A DNA stretch of 64,000 nucleotides from Mytilinidion resinicola (taxonomy: Eukaryota > Ascomycota > Dothideomycetes > Mytilinidiales > Mytilinidiaceae): the NCBI RefSeq assembly GCF_010093595.1, contig NW_022985454.1:347118-411117 (forward strand), in the 5' to 3' direction. Below, one piece after another: positions 33,514-43,254 of the stretch (positions are counted from its first letter, which is position 1; the number at the start of each line of letters is the position of its first letter). The notes under the pieces were generated by a model. It was not told the origin of the DNA. It did not search any database and saw nothing but the letters and a program-made list of their open reading frames with translations. The position numbers were made by a program, and so were the translations under genes.

Positions 33514-33626
33514 ATAAAAGAGGACTTGGTTAAGATGTCATGGGGAAGGGATGAGTAGGGTTGGGGGTGGCAGACACGCTTGGCAAGGCCAATAACAATG
33601 TTGCGGGCCCTGTTCCCAGGTAGGAG

Positions 33627-33715
33627 AAGGTATTCTACTCGAAGATGCTGCACCGTCCACAGAGAGCCCCACGATGACCCAGCTTCTTTCATTCAACGTC
33701 AACTCTACCACCCAG
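33627..33715 (+). repeat. dispersed repeat, copy C (partial)
   Basis: Matches the 5' part of copies A and B (CACCGTCCACAGAGAGCCC; CAGCTTCTTTCATTCAACGT; CAACTCTACC). It stops near 33715. Confidence 0.65.
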
Positions 33716-34076
33716 GCTTGCTTACACAAAACTTGGAAGACGTGAACCTGGGATTATATTCGAGGCTTATGTATACTTGTCTAGCACTGCTTAGGGTCCT
33801 CTAAAACATCATCAAAAGTTCGAAAGAACGGCTTTAACAAGTCTGATAGCTCATCAGGCCACCTCAGACGGTATTAGACTGTCAACGTATGTTCAACGGA
33901 GCCTGCCACCATCGATCTCATATCAACATCCATTTCAATCGGGCTACTCCTTGTACTTTTTGAGTATTTGCAAGATCCTGAATCGTCTAAAAGCCCTCGC
34001 TGAGACCGGTGGGTATAGTTGAGGAGCAGATGCCAGAGATATACCGATGATCGACCGGGGTTGATTTTGAGCAGTA

Positions 34077-34307
34077 CAGTGCCAGGTCATAAGTCTGGGC
34101 ACATGGAATTATCACTGCTTAGCTCAAGTCTTGCTCACTCGACACCACTGTAAGGAGCAGTCTAGCTAGTAAGCAGCCAGTTAGTCAAGAGGCAGTCTAA
34201 TTTGCGCTACTTCAAACTTGACATCGCACCTAGGGTTTTTCAAACTCCATGGGGGGTTACCCCAAGCAGTGGTAAACGCGTGTGCACAGACTTATAACCT
34301 GTCACTG
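34077..34307. mobile_element. MITE copy 1, TA target site
   Basis: 231 bp. Left end CAGTGCCAGGTCATAAGTCT..., right end the imperfect complement ...AGACTTATAACCTGTCACTG, with about 45-bp terminal inverted repeats extending to CACTGCTT. It is flanked by TA on both sides (34075-34076, 34308-34309), the signature of Tc1/mariner/pogo-class insertion. It has no coding capacity. The same family is at 36028-36254 (inverted) and 59338-59872. Confidence 0.85.
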
Positions 34308-34629
34308 TAACTTCAGTACGCGAGTACGCGACGCCGTGTGGAGTCTTTTAGCAGCTTCAGGGAAATCCCAACTGTCAAGACGCACGAGTGCGTGTTGATA
34401 CGCTGGATTCTGACATGGATGGCGATGTCTGGAGGTGAGGATTTCGCCATGTGACATTGATCTCTTCACTTTCCGGTTGTCACAGTCTGCTAGTGTCACG
34501 AATGAAAAGTCAGATCCCGTACTCTGGGCTCTGTTTTCTAATAAAAGGTTCCGAGGATTCGAAGAACGTCGAGAAAAATCGATAGCAGGAAAACACTGAG
34601 CATCTGCTTGCTCGAACTAAGTCCCCAAA

Positions 34630-35626
34630 CTAGCAGCGTCGTTCCATCGGCGAACAAGTCGACCCGCCCCAAAGATATGGGCAAACGCAACCCTTTCCAT
34701 GGCCAGCCCTTCGGCATAGAGACCTACCCTTACCAATGATACCCATCACAGCAAGCCACGGCAAGCCAAACACGTACACGGCCAAGGCAAAATTCTCGGT
34801 TTTCAGTCGTCCTTCATGGCAAGATTGTCCAGCTCTGCAAACATACTTGGCCCAGACGTCGGCTACCACCGAGAGCAATACTATGGGCATCACGCCGAGC
34901 AAGATTAAGATGTAGTTGTGGAAGATCCGCCAGACGGCGCGTTTGTTGGTTGATTGCTGCACATATTAGCTAATGTGCTCCTTCAGTAAGGTGGATGGGC
35001 GGATGTACGCAGGAGTAGAAATCACTTACGTCCTTCTGCCATATCATCCATACGTGGGTGAACCCGTTCCCCACTATGAACATGAATATCCTGGCATTAA
35101 ACTTTACCGCCTTGCGGTAAAGCTTCGACGACGTGCTCGGGACCAGCCAGTAGACTACAGGATGTGTGCGTTCTTCTGGTATTGCTATGCAAAGGAAGCA
35201 ACCGGTGAACCAGGTGATGCGGAGCGTGAGATAAGCCGAAACCCCAGCGCGGTAGTTGTGGACCAAGAATCGCCAGACCAGAACGGCGATAAGTAGGTAT
35301 AGAGCTTCCACAGTAAGACGGCCACGGAGGGGTATCAGAAGAGGAAGCGGAGCGAGACCCGATCGGTTGGTGTCGAGAAATTGCCGGGAAAGGTTTTCGA
35401 GCGCGACCGCCACAGAGCCATGCTGAGCGAAGGGGAACCTGGGAAAATAAACGTCGACGGTAATGAAGAGAATAGTCAAGAGGTAGCATGCTGCCACCTC
35501 CCGCCATGTGAGCAGGCAGCGTCGGATAGAGTCAGGCTGTGTGAGATCGTACGGCTGCGGGATATCGTCCTTCTCGTACTTCTTGGAGCACGCATTCGTA
35601 GGACATTCTTTTATCGAGGACGCCAT
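34630..35626 (-). CDS. multi-pass membrane protein, island family member 2
   Basis: Exons 35626-35030 and 34956-34630 join in phase 0 across a 73-nt intron (donor GTAAGT, branch GCTAAT, acceptor GCAG) to 307 residues. About six hydrophobic spans: VAACYLLTILFITVDVYF, LTVEALYLLIAVLVWRFLV, YLTLRITWFTGCFLCIAI, FMFIVGNGFTHVWMIW, YILILLGVMPIVLLSVVAD, FALAVYVFGLPWLAVMGIIG. It ends with the Cys/His tail CRRAGHGKGCVCPYLWGGSTC. The N-terminus is cytosol-like and Cys-bearing (KECPTNACSKKYEKDD). It is paralogous to the gene at 32872-33513, which points toward it. Function and family are unknown to me; nothing suggests a transporter or enzyme motif. Confidence 0.75.
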
Positions 35627-37190
35627 CGTGCGTTACTTTGGGCGATCTGTCGAAGTGTGTGATGGTGATGGAGGGACGGACAAGGTGGCTCCGTTAAAGT
35701 AGTCAAGCACGTCGCGATCAGAGCGCAAGCAGAATGCAGGTGTGACCGTGAGGTCTTGGAAGGCTGAGGTTGAACCATGGGTGAAATGAATTATCTACCC
35801 CGCCAACGATCAGTCAACCGTAAATCCATCGGATCTGGAAAGATTTCGAGGCGACTTTGTTTCCCCCGCAACCTTACACCGTCTCCAAGCCAAGCCGATC
35901 AACTCATGGCCGTCCTCTCCAGGAAACCTCAATACCACGTCTTCCATCCCATCCACCGCAAACCCAAGAGACCACTTCAGCCCTTCGGCTCCCTCGTTGA
36001 ATACCCCATGCTCTGAGTCCCAATGTACAGTAACAGGCCATAAGTCTATGCACACGCGTTCACCACTGCTTGGGGTACCCCCATGGTCTTTTAAAACCTA
36101 GCCACGACGTCAAGTTTCAAATAATGTAAATGAGACGACCTCTTGGCTGACTGGCTGGTTACTAGCTGCGCCGCTCCTCACAGTGGTGTCGGATGGGCAA
36201 GATTGGTGCCCAGCAGTGATAAATCTGTGTGCCCAGACTTATGACATAGTACTGTACAAACGCCGTCGAACCCGGTCTAACAACATGTCTTTCCCCTTTG
36301 ATAGAGACAAAGTCATAAGCCGAGATGATGCAGTATGCTTCCGACTGCGTGTGCTTATGACAGGCCATGAAGCCGCTGGGGGAAGGACAAGAAGCGATGC
36401 CGGCGGTCAGAGCGTTAGTGCCAACAGAGAAGAGGGTAAGCCTGTTTGTATTGCCGTGAGCGATAGAGGGAAAAGAATTGAGGTGGGCCGAGAGCGCCAG
36501 TCTAGCTGGTAGTCTCGCTTCCCGGCATCCGTCCACGGCCCCCCAGGCGCAGTCAACCTCTTCATCGCGAGGCTCAGGTATGTGATGCGCTCCGTGATGG
36601 GAATCGACTAAAGAATTTTCAAGCTGGGGAGCTGGAGCGGCCAATCTGAGCATTTTGAGGGCCGTGCAGCTAACATTTGATTGCCTGGAATGGGCTAGGT
36701 TTGGCCAAAATGGACTCGAGTTCCTGACCTGCCAATAGAACTCGCTGGTGTTGATGATGCTCAGCAGCGAAAAACACAGCAACTTTGATTCAGAAAAGCC
36801 GTGGGCTTGATAACATTGGAAAACCTCGTGGAACGATGAAAGCTTAGGCAGACAAGGCTGCATAGCTGTCGGAGAGTTGCCGGGGCTGGAATTTAAATGG
36901 AGAGGAGCGGAGAGAGCGGCCGTGCTATGAATGGCGGTGACGCGATATACAAGATGCGGTTGCAAATGTAAGCCCGGTCACCCTTCTTCTCAGTTCTGCG
37001 CAAATGTCAACTTCATGAGCAAAACAGACCATGGAACAATGGACACTGCGAAAACGTACCTTGATCCCAATACTCCGCCTTACACTTCGTCTTCAGACCA
37101 CATCGTGATATATGCCTCATATTGATGCTCCAACATCATTCTCCGTCATCGTACTTTTCCCAAAAGGTCCAACTGCGAATACCATCTTGA
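35627..37190. other. intergenic with MITE 2 and a possible coding remnant
   Basis: 35810-36025 on minus reads as plausible protein (HWDSEHGVFNEGAEGLKW ... FTVD) up to the left border of the MITE. The 267-codon minus ORF at 36162-36965 has no domain and crosses the MITE, so I do not call it. Confidence 0.45.
36028..36254. mobile_element. MITE copy 2, opposite orientation
   Basis: 227 bp. Ends CAGTAACAGGCCATAAGTCT... and ...AGACTTATGACATAGTACTG with TA on each side (36026-36027, 36255-36256). Its complement aligns through its whole core with MITE 1: CGACACCACTGT.AGGAG, GCAGCTAGTAACCAGCCAGT, CCAAGAGG, GAAACTTGACGTCG, TACCCCAAGCAGTGGT. Confidence 0.85.
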
Positions 37191-37394
37191 TTCCATGCTC
37201 ATCTCCCGCATTCTGCATGTCTCGTCTCTAGCTGCATGTTCGTTGTCCATCTATCTCTATGACTTATTTTCTCTACCCTTTGGCATCCCCTTTCTGGCTT
37301 CCCTTTTGGTTTGTTTTCTGGGTTGTCTTCTGATTGTCTTTGTCCTTTGTGTTCGGCTTCTTGGTTCGTCTTCTTGTTTCGTGAGTTCGGTTCG

Positions 37395-37610
37395 TCTTCT
37401 GCTTCATCTCTTCCTGCTTTATCTCTCCCAGCTTCATCTCTCCCAGCTTCATCTCTCCCAGCTTCATCTCTCCCAGCTTCATCTCTCCCAGCTTCATCTC
37501 TCCCAGCTTCATCTCTCCCTGCTTCGCTCCTTCCTACTTCATCTCTCCATGCCACATCATTCTGCTCCATGCCACTGCTCCATGCTGTTGCTCCATGCTG
37601 CTGCTCCATC
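37395..37610. repeat. 15-bp minisatellite and adjoining 12-bp repeat
   Basis: About seven perfect or near-perfect copies of CTTCATCTCTCCCAG run from about 37430 to 37520, with degenerate copies on each side. A GCTCCATGCTGC-type repeat follows at 37560-37610. The array is open in several frames (minus: repeated RDEAG or MKLGE; plus: SQLHL), which is expected of any stop-free unit of 15 bp and is not proof of coding. Confidence 0.9.
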
Positions 37611-38874
37611 GTGATACTCCATCGCCCAACTCAATAATCTTCCTGCGATTTCCATGCTAGTCCTTTTGACAGCAAGTACTGCGCCGTCCTCCGCCAGGGC
37701 CGTCTGGGAGGCTCGTGGATGAGGGATCACGAGAGTGAAGGAAGACCCTTATGCGTTGCCGAGAAGTTAGAATAGCGAAAAGTCGCTAAGTGAAGACAAG
37801 AGTCCACTACCAAACTCGAAAAAGGAACTGTTAACTAGTTTGGACCAACGACAACGGCACTCGAGGGATAAAGTGGTGCAGTCGTGAAGTGTCCAGTCGA
37901 CTTCCGATTCCGGGGCTAATCTTGAAGCGGATGGTGAGCGACAACAAGCTGGCATTTTGCTAGGAACAATGAAGCCAGGCCAGTTTTGAAGATGACTCGA
38001 TACGTGGCGACTGAGTCTCTTATGTTCCGATCGTAGCTGATCCGTGGGAGCCCAGGTTGGACCATGTTGGGAGTCGAACTATGGTGTGTGATGCTTGAAT
38101 AGATATCAAAGGTACATGTTTCAGCGTGGCCACATTGACTGTCAACTGCCCCCGGAACGGTGGCTAGGGAACGATCGGTTGTCGCAAGCACGCCGTTCAA
38201 ATCGATAAAAATGATTCAACTTGTCGACGTTTGGGTGATACTCCTCGAAGTGCGTGACCGGGCGAGAGAGCTGTTTCTGAACTTGATAAAGAAAGGCTAC
38301 GGAAGGACTGTTATGCTATGCTACCAGCGACGGAATAGGTCGGCTTACCTGTGGAAGAGCTTACCATGGTGTCATGATTTTGGGACAGTGCAGTGCTTCG
38401 CCGACAACTGATGCTTCTTCTATACGCCGAGGATAGTCGACTCGTAAACAAGGCCTCTTAAGCGCTTCCGAGGCCAGCCGATACGTAGGAATGACGATTC
38501 GTCAGTGCTCCGAGACTGCCAGGCCTTGCAAGGCCTTTGTTAGGGGTAAGCGTACAAGTAGCTGGCAGTTGGGAATCAAGATTGATTCTCAATTCACACT
38601 CTTTTGTGGCGCTGTTAGTAAAGCCAGCTGCCCGGTCTCACAGAGACAGTCGATCCGTCGGTGCTCCCGGGGGAGCCCATGAGGCAGTCGGGTTATTTTT
38701 TTTCTGCACAGCAACAGCAGTCAGCCTTGATGAATTTAGGATAAGACGCGGAGATGGGTCCTGTTCTGACTTTTTTTTCTCTAGAAAATCAGAGGTCAGC
38801 ATATGTATCAACAATCGATAATGAATGGATGAAGCATGGAGAAGACCTCGGGAGAATCTTACTTTTTCTTTTGT
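37611..38874. other. intergenic, nothing supported
   Basis: Short ORFs on both strands, no domains. Two T-rich runs at 38697-38705 and 38770-38776. Confidence 0.45.
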
Positions 38875-39070
38875 CTCCCTCCTCGCCTGACACAGCATGC
38901 ATTAGTCGACAGCAATGGGAGACACATGGACGTAGAAACAAACCGTGGTGGGGGTGCTTGACACTCTGCCGGCTTACTTGTGACCTCCCTACTCGATCTT
39001 GGCCCACGCCAGAGATCGAGCATGCCCAGCTACGAACACGGTCTCCCTATTGCAAGTATATCATCAGCAT
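38875..39070 (+). repeat. 200-bp direct repeat, copy 1
   Basis: Aligns with 39752-39946 in the same orientation: CTCCCTCCTCGCCTGACACAGCAT, ACGTAGAAACAAACCGTGGTGGG, CTGCCGGCTTAC, GACCTCCCT, CCCACGCCA, ATTGCAAGTA.ATCATCAGC. Identity is roughly 85% by eye. Confidence 0.85.
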
Positions 39071-39606
39071 TTGAGTCCTGGACGATAATGCTCGAGATGG
39101 AGTATTCGACGGCAATCGGCTCCTTGGAATGCATGATGGGACGTTGGACATACTCGTTAGACGGCGGAGGAGGCCCCCCCTACGTAGAAGAGTCAGCACA
39201 GGTATCATAAACGGGAGCGTGAATTGCACGCTGCAACTTCGATGATGAAGATGGATGTTAGATGAACAACACTAGTGCAACTCAGGGCTAGAGGAAGCTG
39301 AGTCCTGGGCGGGTTGTCGAAAGGCCCTCGAGGGACCTCAAACGGTGGCAAGCCTGGAAGCGAAACGACGAAGGGCTAGGTAGGAACATACTTTGGGATA
39401 AGGGGGTCTATGACAAGCCAGACCAGGAGCCACATGATGATCCCGCAGACCACCATGCGACCTAGGTCAGCTCTGGCTGCGTCATAGAGGGCTCGTAGCT
39501 GGGTGGGGTCTAAGAAAGCCGGCCAGAGTTTCCAAGAGAACTCCATACCGATGCCGGCGAGGAGGGAGATTGCGAAGTTAGCTATAGTTTTGATAATGAT
39601 ATACAT
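39047..39606 (-). CDS. small two-span membrane protein, doubtful second exon
   Basis: The first part, 39606-39376, reads MYIIIKTIANFAISLLAGIG ... WLLVWLVIDPLIPK, with one span at the N-terminus and another near residue 60. A GTATGT donor follows IPK, and an acceptor TTGCAG near 39230 would continue it in phase 2 as NVQFTLPFMIPVLTLLRRGG to a stop at 39047. The length and hydrophobic pattern suggest a membrane protein of 130-140 residues. It lies in the island with the two larger membrane genes, but no alignment with them is convincing. It may be a gene remnant. Confidence 0.35.
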
Positions 39607-39751
39607 ATTGGAGTGAATGTATGTCTAAAGTGTGTGAAGGAAGAAACTGGGAATCGGGGGACGCATTGTTGTTATTGTCCCTACGAAGCGTGCCTTCCAT
39701 CTCCAATATGCTCTCTCCCCAAACACCCATACTCTCCTACCTCGTTCATAG

Positions 39752-39946
39752 CCTCCCTCCTCGCCTGACACAGCATCCATTAGTGGAAAGCAATGAGAGA
39801 CACAGGGACGTAGAAACAAACCGTGGTGGGAGGGCTGACACCCTGCCGGCTTACATATGACCTCCCTCCACGATCTTAGCCCACGCCACAGATCGAGCGT
39901 GCACAGTCACGAGCCCAATCTCCTTATTGCAAGTACATCATCAGCG
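39752..39946 (+). repeat. 200-bp direct repeat, copy 2
   Basis: Second copy of 38875-39070, about 880 bp downstream. The small membrane ORF lies between the copies. Confidence 0.85.
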
Positions 39947-40423
39947 TAACGCAACTTGGAAGAGCGTAGTGTGACTTGAGAGGAGAGATGAAAGGTTGGA
40001 AAGAGCACTAATTCATCTCTTTAAGCGACTTTGAGGTCTATGTTTTGGAAAGATGCTAAAGAGGTGATAGCACTCCACGCAGTGGCTAGTTTTGTTTAAA
40101 AGTCGGCCTAATTCGCGGTCTGCCGGATTCGACGTCTCATCCAAATTTTAATCACCTGTCGGAGGACCTCGAACATCGCTATCAACACGTCGTCAGAATC
40201 AAGCGGTTGGGACCTCTAATCAGCGTTGTCTTGACTTTTACATCTCTTCTGGATTTTCGATGATGTACTAGAGATCCTCAGACGGTGGTAAGTAGGAGTG
40301 TACAGACTGTAGGTCAGGCCGCCGAAATAACATTGAATAGGTATGTCGGGTCCAGCAACCTACAATCCAGTCCCCCAACATCTCACACCCTCTCTCACCA
40401 ATCACACGCCCAGGGCGCCTCAC
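39947..40423. other. intergenic spacer
   Basis: 3' side of the aminopeptidase gene. No gene or repeat supported. Confidence 0.5.
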
Positions 40424-42682
40424 CTACTTCCACCCAAATAAATCCTTCTCCACCAACCCCCTACAAATCGGATGATAAAACTCCCTATTCCGCTCAAACG
40501 TCTCCACCGCCAGCTCCCGATCCACCTCTACGAGCCCTCGATACAGCGGCCGCACAAACTTCATCCTGCCCACCTTCCCTAGCAGCTCCGCCGTCGGCTT
40601 ATATACGCTCTCCGCGCGAGCCTTGAGGCCCAGCCCGAAGAAGCGCGCGACGAGCTCGACGTTCTGGGAGGCGGCGAAGGAGTAGACGGAGCCCATGGTA
40701 TCGATTGAGGAGGCCGGAAGCGGGGGCAGGGTTTGCAGCTTCTCGAGAAAGACGACGGATTGTTGGGCGAGCCAGTGGGATATGTCGGAGGGGGCAGGCT
40801 TGAAAGTGCTGGAGGAAGAAGTGGAGGAGGCCCATTTGTCGGCGAGGGCGAAGCACTCTTTTACCATGGTCTGGTCGAAATCGGGCTTTGGGGGGTAGCC
40901 GGGGGCGTAGAACCAGGTGTCCCAGTCTTGATACGTTAGTTGTGTCTGCGTTAAGAAAAGGAGGGGGATGACGGAAAGGAGTCAACATACCAATCTCCTC
41001 CAAGTTCTTCGCCGCCTCCTTATCGCTCTCGAAGAACTCTAACAACGTAGCCTTGAAATCAAACGAGTCCAGACTCTTGAACTTATACTTCGTGAAGTAG
41101 TGCGGGATGAACTTATCCCACTTCTCTTTCCCCACTTGCTTCTCGAGGTAATACAAGAACACGAAGCCCTTCTCATACGGAATCGATGAGAACGCATCAT
41201 CCGGGTCTTTGCCCTTCAGATCAACAACCAACTTCGTGAACTCGTGGTCCTCGCCAAACAGCTCGATGGAGTCTTGTAGCGCTTTCCATCCAATGATGGC
41301 GCTGAAGTCACGGAATTCCTCGCCGTGGAGCGCGGCCTGGATCCGGCGCTCGAGGTACGTCGTCCAGCCCTCGTTGAGCCAGAAGTGCTCCCAAGATGCG
41401 TTGCTGACAAGATTGCCGCTCCAGCTGTGGCTCAGCTCGTGTGCGATGACGTCGATGTTCTGCTTGTCGCCGCTGATGATGGTCGGAGTCGCAAAAGTGA
41501 AGACGGGATTCTCCATACCGCCGTACGGGAACGAGGCAGGTAGGATGAGCGCGTTGTACGTCGTCCATGCGTATGGGTAGACGATGGACTCGGCGGCTTC
41601 CATGAACTTCTCCATGTCGCCTTCGAGCTCCCATTTGCAGGCTTGCAGCTCCTCGGGCCCGGTTACAACGGTGCTGCGAGGGCCAATGGAGGCCGTGGCG
41701 AGGTCTCCGGCAGCAATGGCGAAGAGGTAGCTAGGGATGGGGTTCTTCTGCTCAAACGTGTAGGAGAGAGTTCCTGAAGCACCTTTTTCGCCCGGCTTGT
41801 AGTCTTCGGCGCCGGTAGGTAGACCGCTGGCTACTACTGGGAGAGACGAGCGGATCTTGAAAGAGAAGGTGGATTTGACGTCTGGCGTATCTTGGCAGGG
41901 GAATACGGAGCGCGCGTGGATGGCTTGACATTGGGAGACTGGATGACGATGAAAAACATGATTACAAGACTGGATAGATATGAAACTTACACATATACGG
42001 GTGCTTCTTGTTAGAGGTTTGGGCGGGCGTAAGCCATTGAAGCGCGGTGCATTTGTCCGTCGTGCTCAATTTGACCTTAAGCATCCCGAGTTAGCTTTTC
42101 TGCCTTCTGTTCCCGTATCACAGACGAATACTCGAGTACTCACGTTGATAGCAAACTCCTTCCCCTTCTCCACCCCCTTGCCCAGCTTAACAGACAACGG
42201 ACTCCCATACGGCTCCGACCTCTCCGCCACGCTCCATTCCACAGCCTTGTCATCAACATCGACGTCTTTGATATCGAGAAAACTGCCTCAATCAGCAAAT
42301 AGCCACACCTCAATCCACCACATTCATCCGTCTCTTCCGAACCCCCTCCTCCCCTTTCCTCTTACACCTCCGGTCCTCTAAAAAAAATAAAAATAAAAAC
42401 CCACCTCGTATCCAACACAACCACCCCCTCCCCATACCCAACCTCCCCCAAGCTCTCCAACACTAACCTCACCACCCCCCGCAGCACCTTCCGCTCAAAA
42501 TCAATCTCCAGCTCCGCCGTCGTATGCCTTGTCCTGAACGCATCGTAATTGCTCAACGTATTCGGATCGCGCGGCATCTTCGCAGCCCCACACGTCGCAA
42601 ACCCTCTAGTTCTAAAGCTTGAATGCCGGGTTGTAGATCTAACAAGTCTAGGCAGCCAGGTGAGAGGGCGGATGCGGTTCAT
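40424..42682 (-). CDS. LAP2: leukotriene-A4-hydrolase-type aminopeptidase, two possible starts
   Basis: Five exons: 42682-42405, 42282-42144, 42075-41991, 41938-40991 and 40926-40424, all GT/AG and in phase, giving 650 residues. M1 zinc metallopeptidase with epoxide-hydrolase relatives: FPYGGMENP (substrate exopeptidase motif), [10 protein letters not shown] ... WLNEGW (HExxH-x18-E zinc site), [15 protein letters not shown], and the C-terminal helical domain beginning [13 protein letters not shown]. The ATG at 42577 gives a 615-residue cytosolic form ([14 protein letters not shown]). The in-frame ATG at 42682 adds 35 residues ([20 protein letters not shown] ...) rich in Arg/Ser/Thr with no acid, typical of a mitochondrial presequence. 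A TCACGTGA box lies about 140 bp upstream. Confidence 0.95.
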
Positions 42683-43254
42683 GTAACAACGGAAAGAAAG
42701 ATAGAGTAGGGAGGGACGAGGGCTTTTTGAGGATGTTTGATGATACGAGGTGGAGGTTTGGGGGCCGATGTAAAGCGGGAGTGTGGTGCATGGAGCTGCC
42801 CGGAACTGTCTAGCGGCCGAGTCACGTGACTTTGGTTGGATGAGGCAGGTCGGTTTTTGGTTGAAAGTGGAGTGGGACGTGACGGTTATGGGACATGCTA
42901 TACAGAAGAAAGCATCGTTTTGTACATATAAGGCAATCATAAGTTGTGACGTCGAAGTGTAACGCTGTCCAGTGCCTTATTGCCTTTCTCTTCAATTTCG
43001 CGCAATAATGGGATCCAGACCTCAAGTCAAGCCTCGTGCACGATATATGCCACACAGTCTTCAAAATACCTCGAATTAAATGCTACAGACTCCCACTCTC
43101 CCAACGCCGCTGAAAACTCAAACCCAAAACGGCCTCCAACTACAAGGGGTCTGGGTAATATCAAAACATACCCCTCGCCATCCAAACACCTCAAGAACGC
43201 TAAAACGAGGAACTCGCCCGCCGTGAATACTGCTCAGCTAACCGAGCGATGAAA
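42683..43254. other. upstream region of the aminopeptidase gene
   Basis: Spacer between two minus-strand genes. It contains a GTCACGTGAC palindrome. No gene. Confidence 0.5.
42821..42830. promoter_or_regulatory. GTCACGTGAC palindrome
   Basis: A 10-bp perfect palindrome with a CACGTG core, 140 bp upstream of the long aminopeptidase start. It fits bHLH/Cbf1-type binding; function inferred. Confidence 0.45.

Larger units (their letters stand above)
33514..34629. other. convergent spacer with repeat copy C and MITE 1
   Basis: Lies between the two convergent membrane-protein paralogues. 33627-33715 is a short third copy of the dispersed repeat (CACCGTCC.CAGAGAG then CAGCTTCTTTCATTCAACGT). 34077-34307 is an inverted-repeat element. 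No supported gene. Confidence 0.6.

Noticed and set aside
36162..36965. 267-codon minus ORF
   Set aside because: It runs through MITE 2, has no recognisable domain and an irregular composition. No splice model improves it.
37195..37614. Leu/Ser-rich plus ORF and Arg/Glu/Ala-rich minus ORF over the minisatellite
   Set aside because: Both frames are open only because the 15-bp unit has no stop. Open frames in all directions are not evidence of coding.
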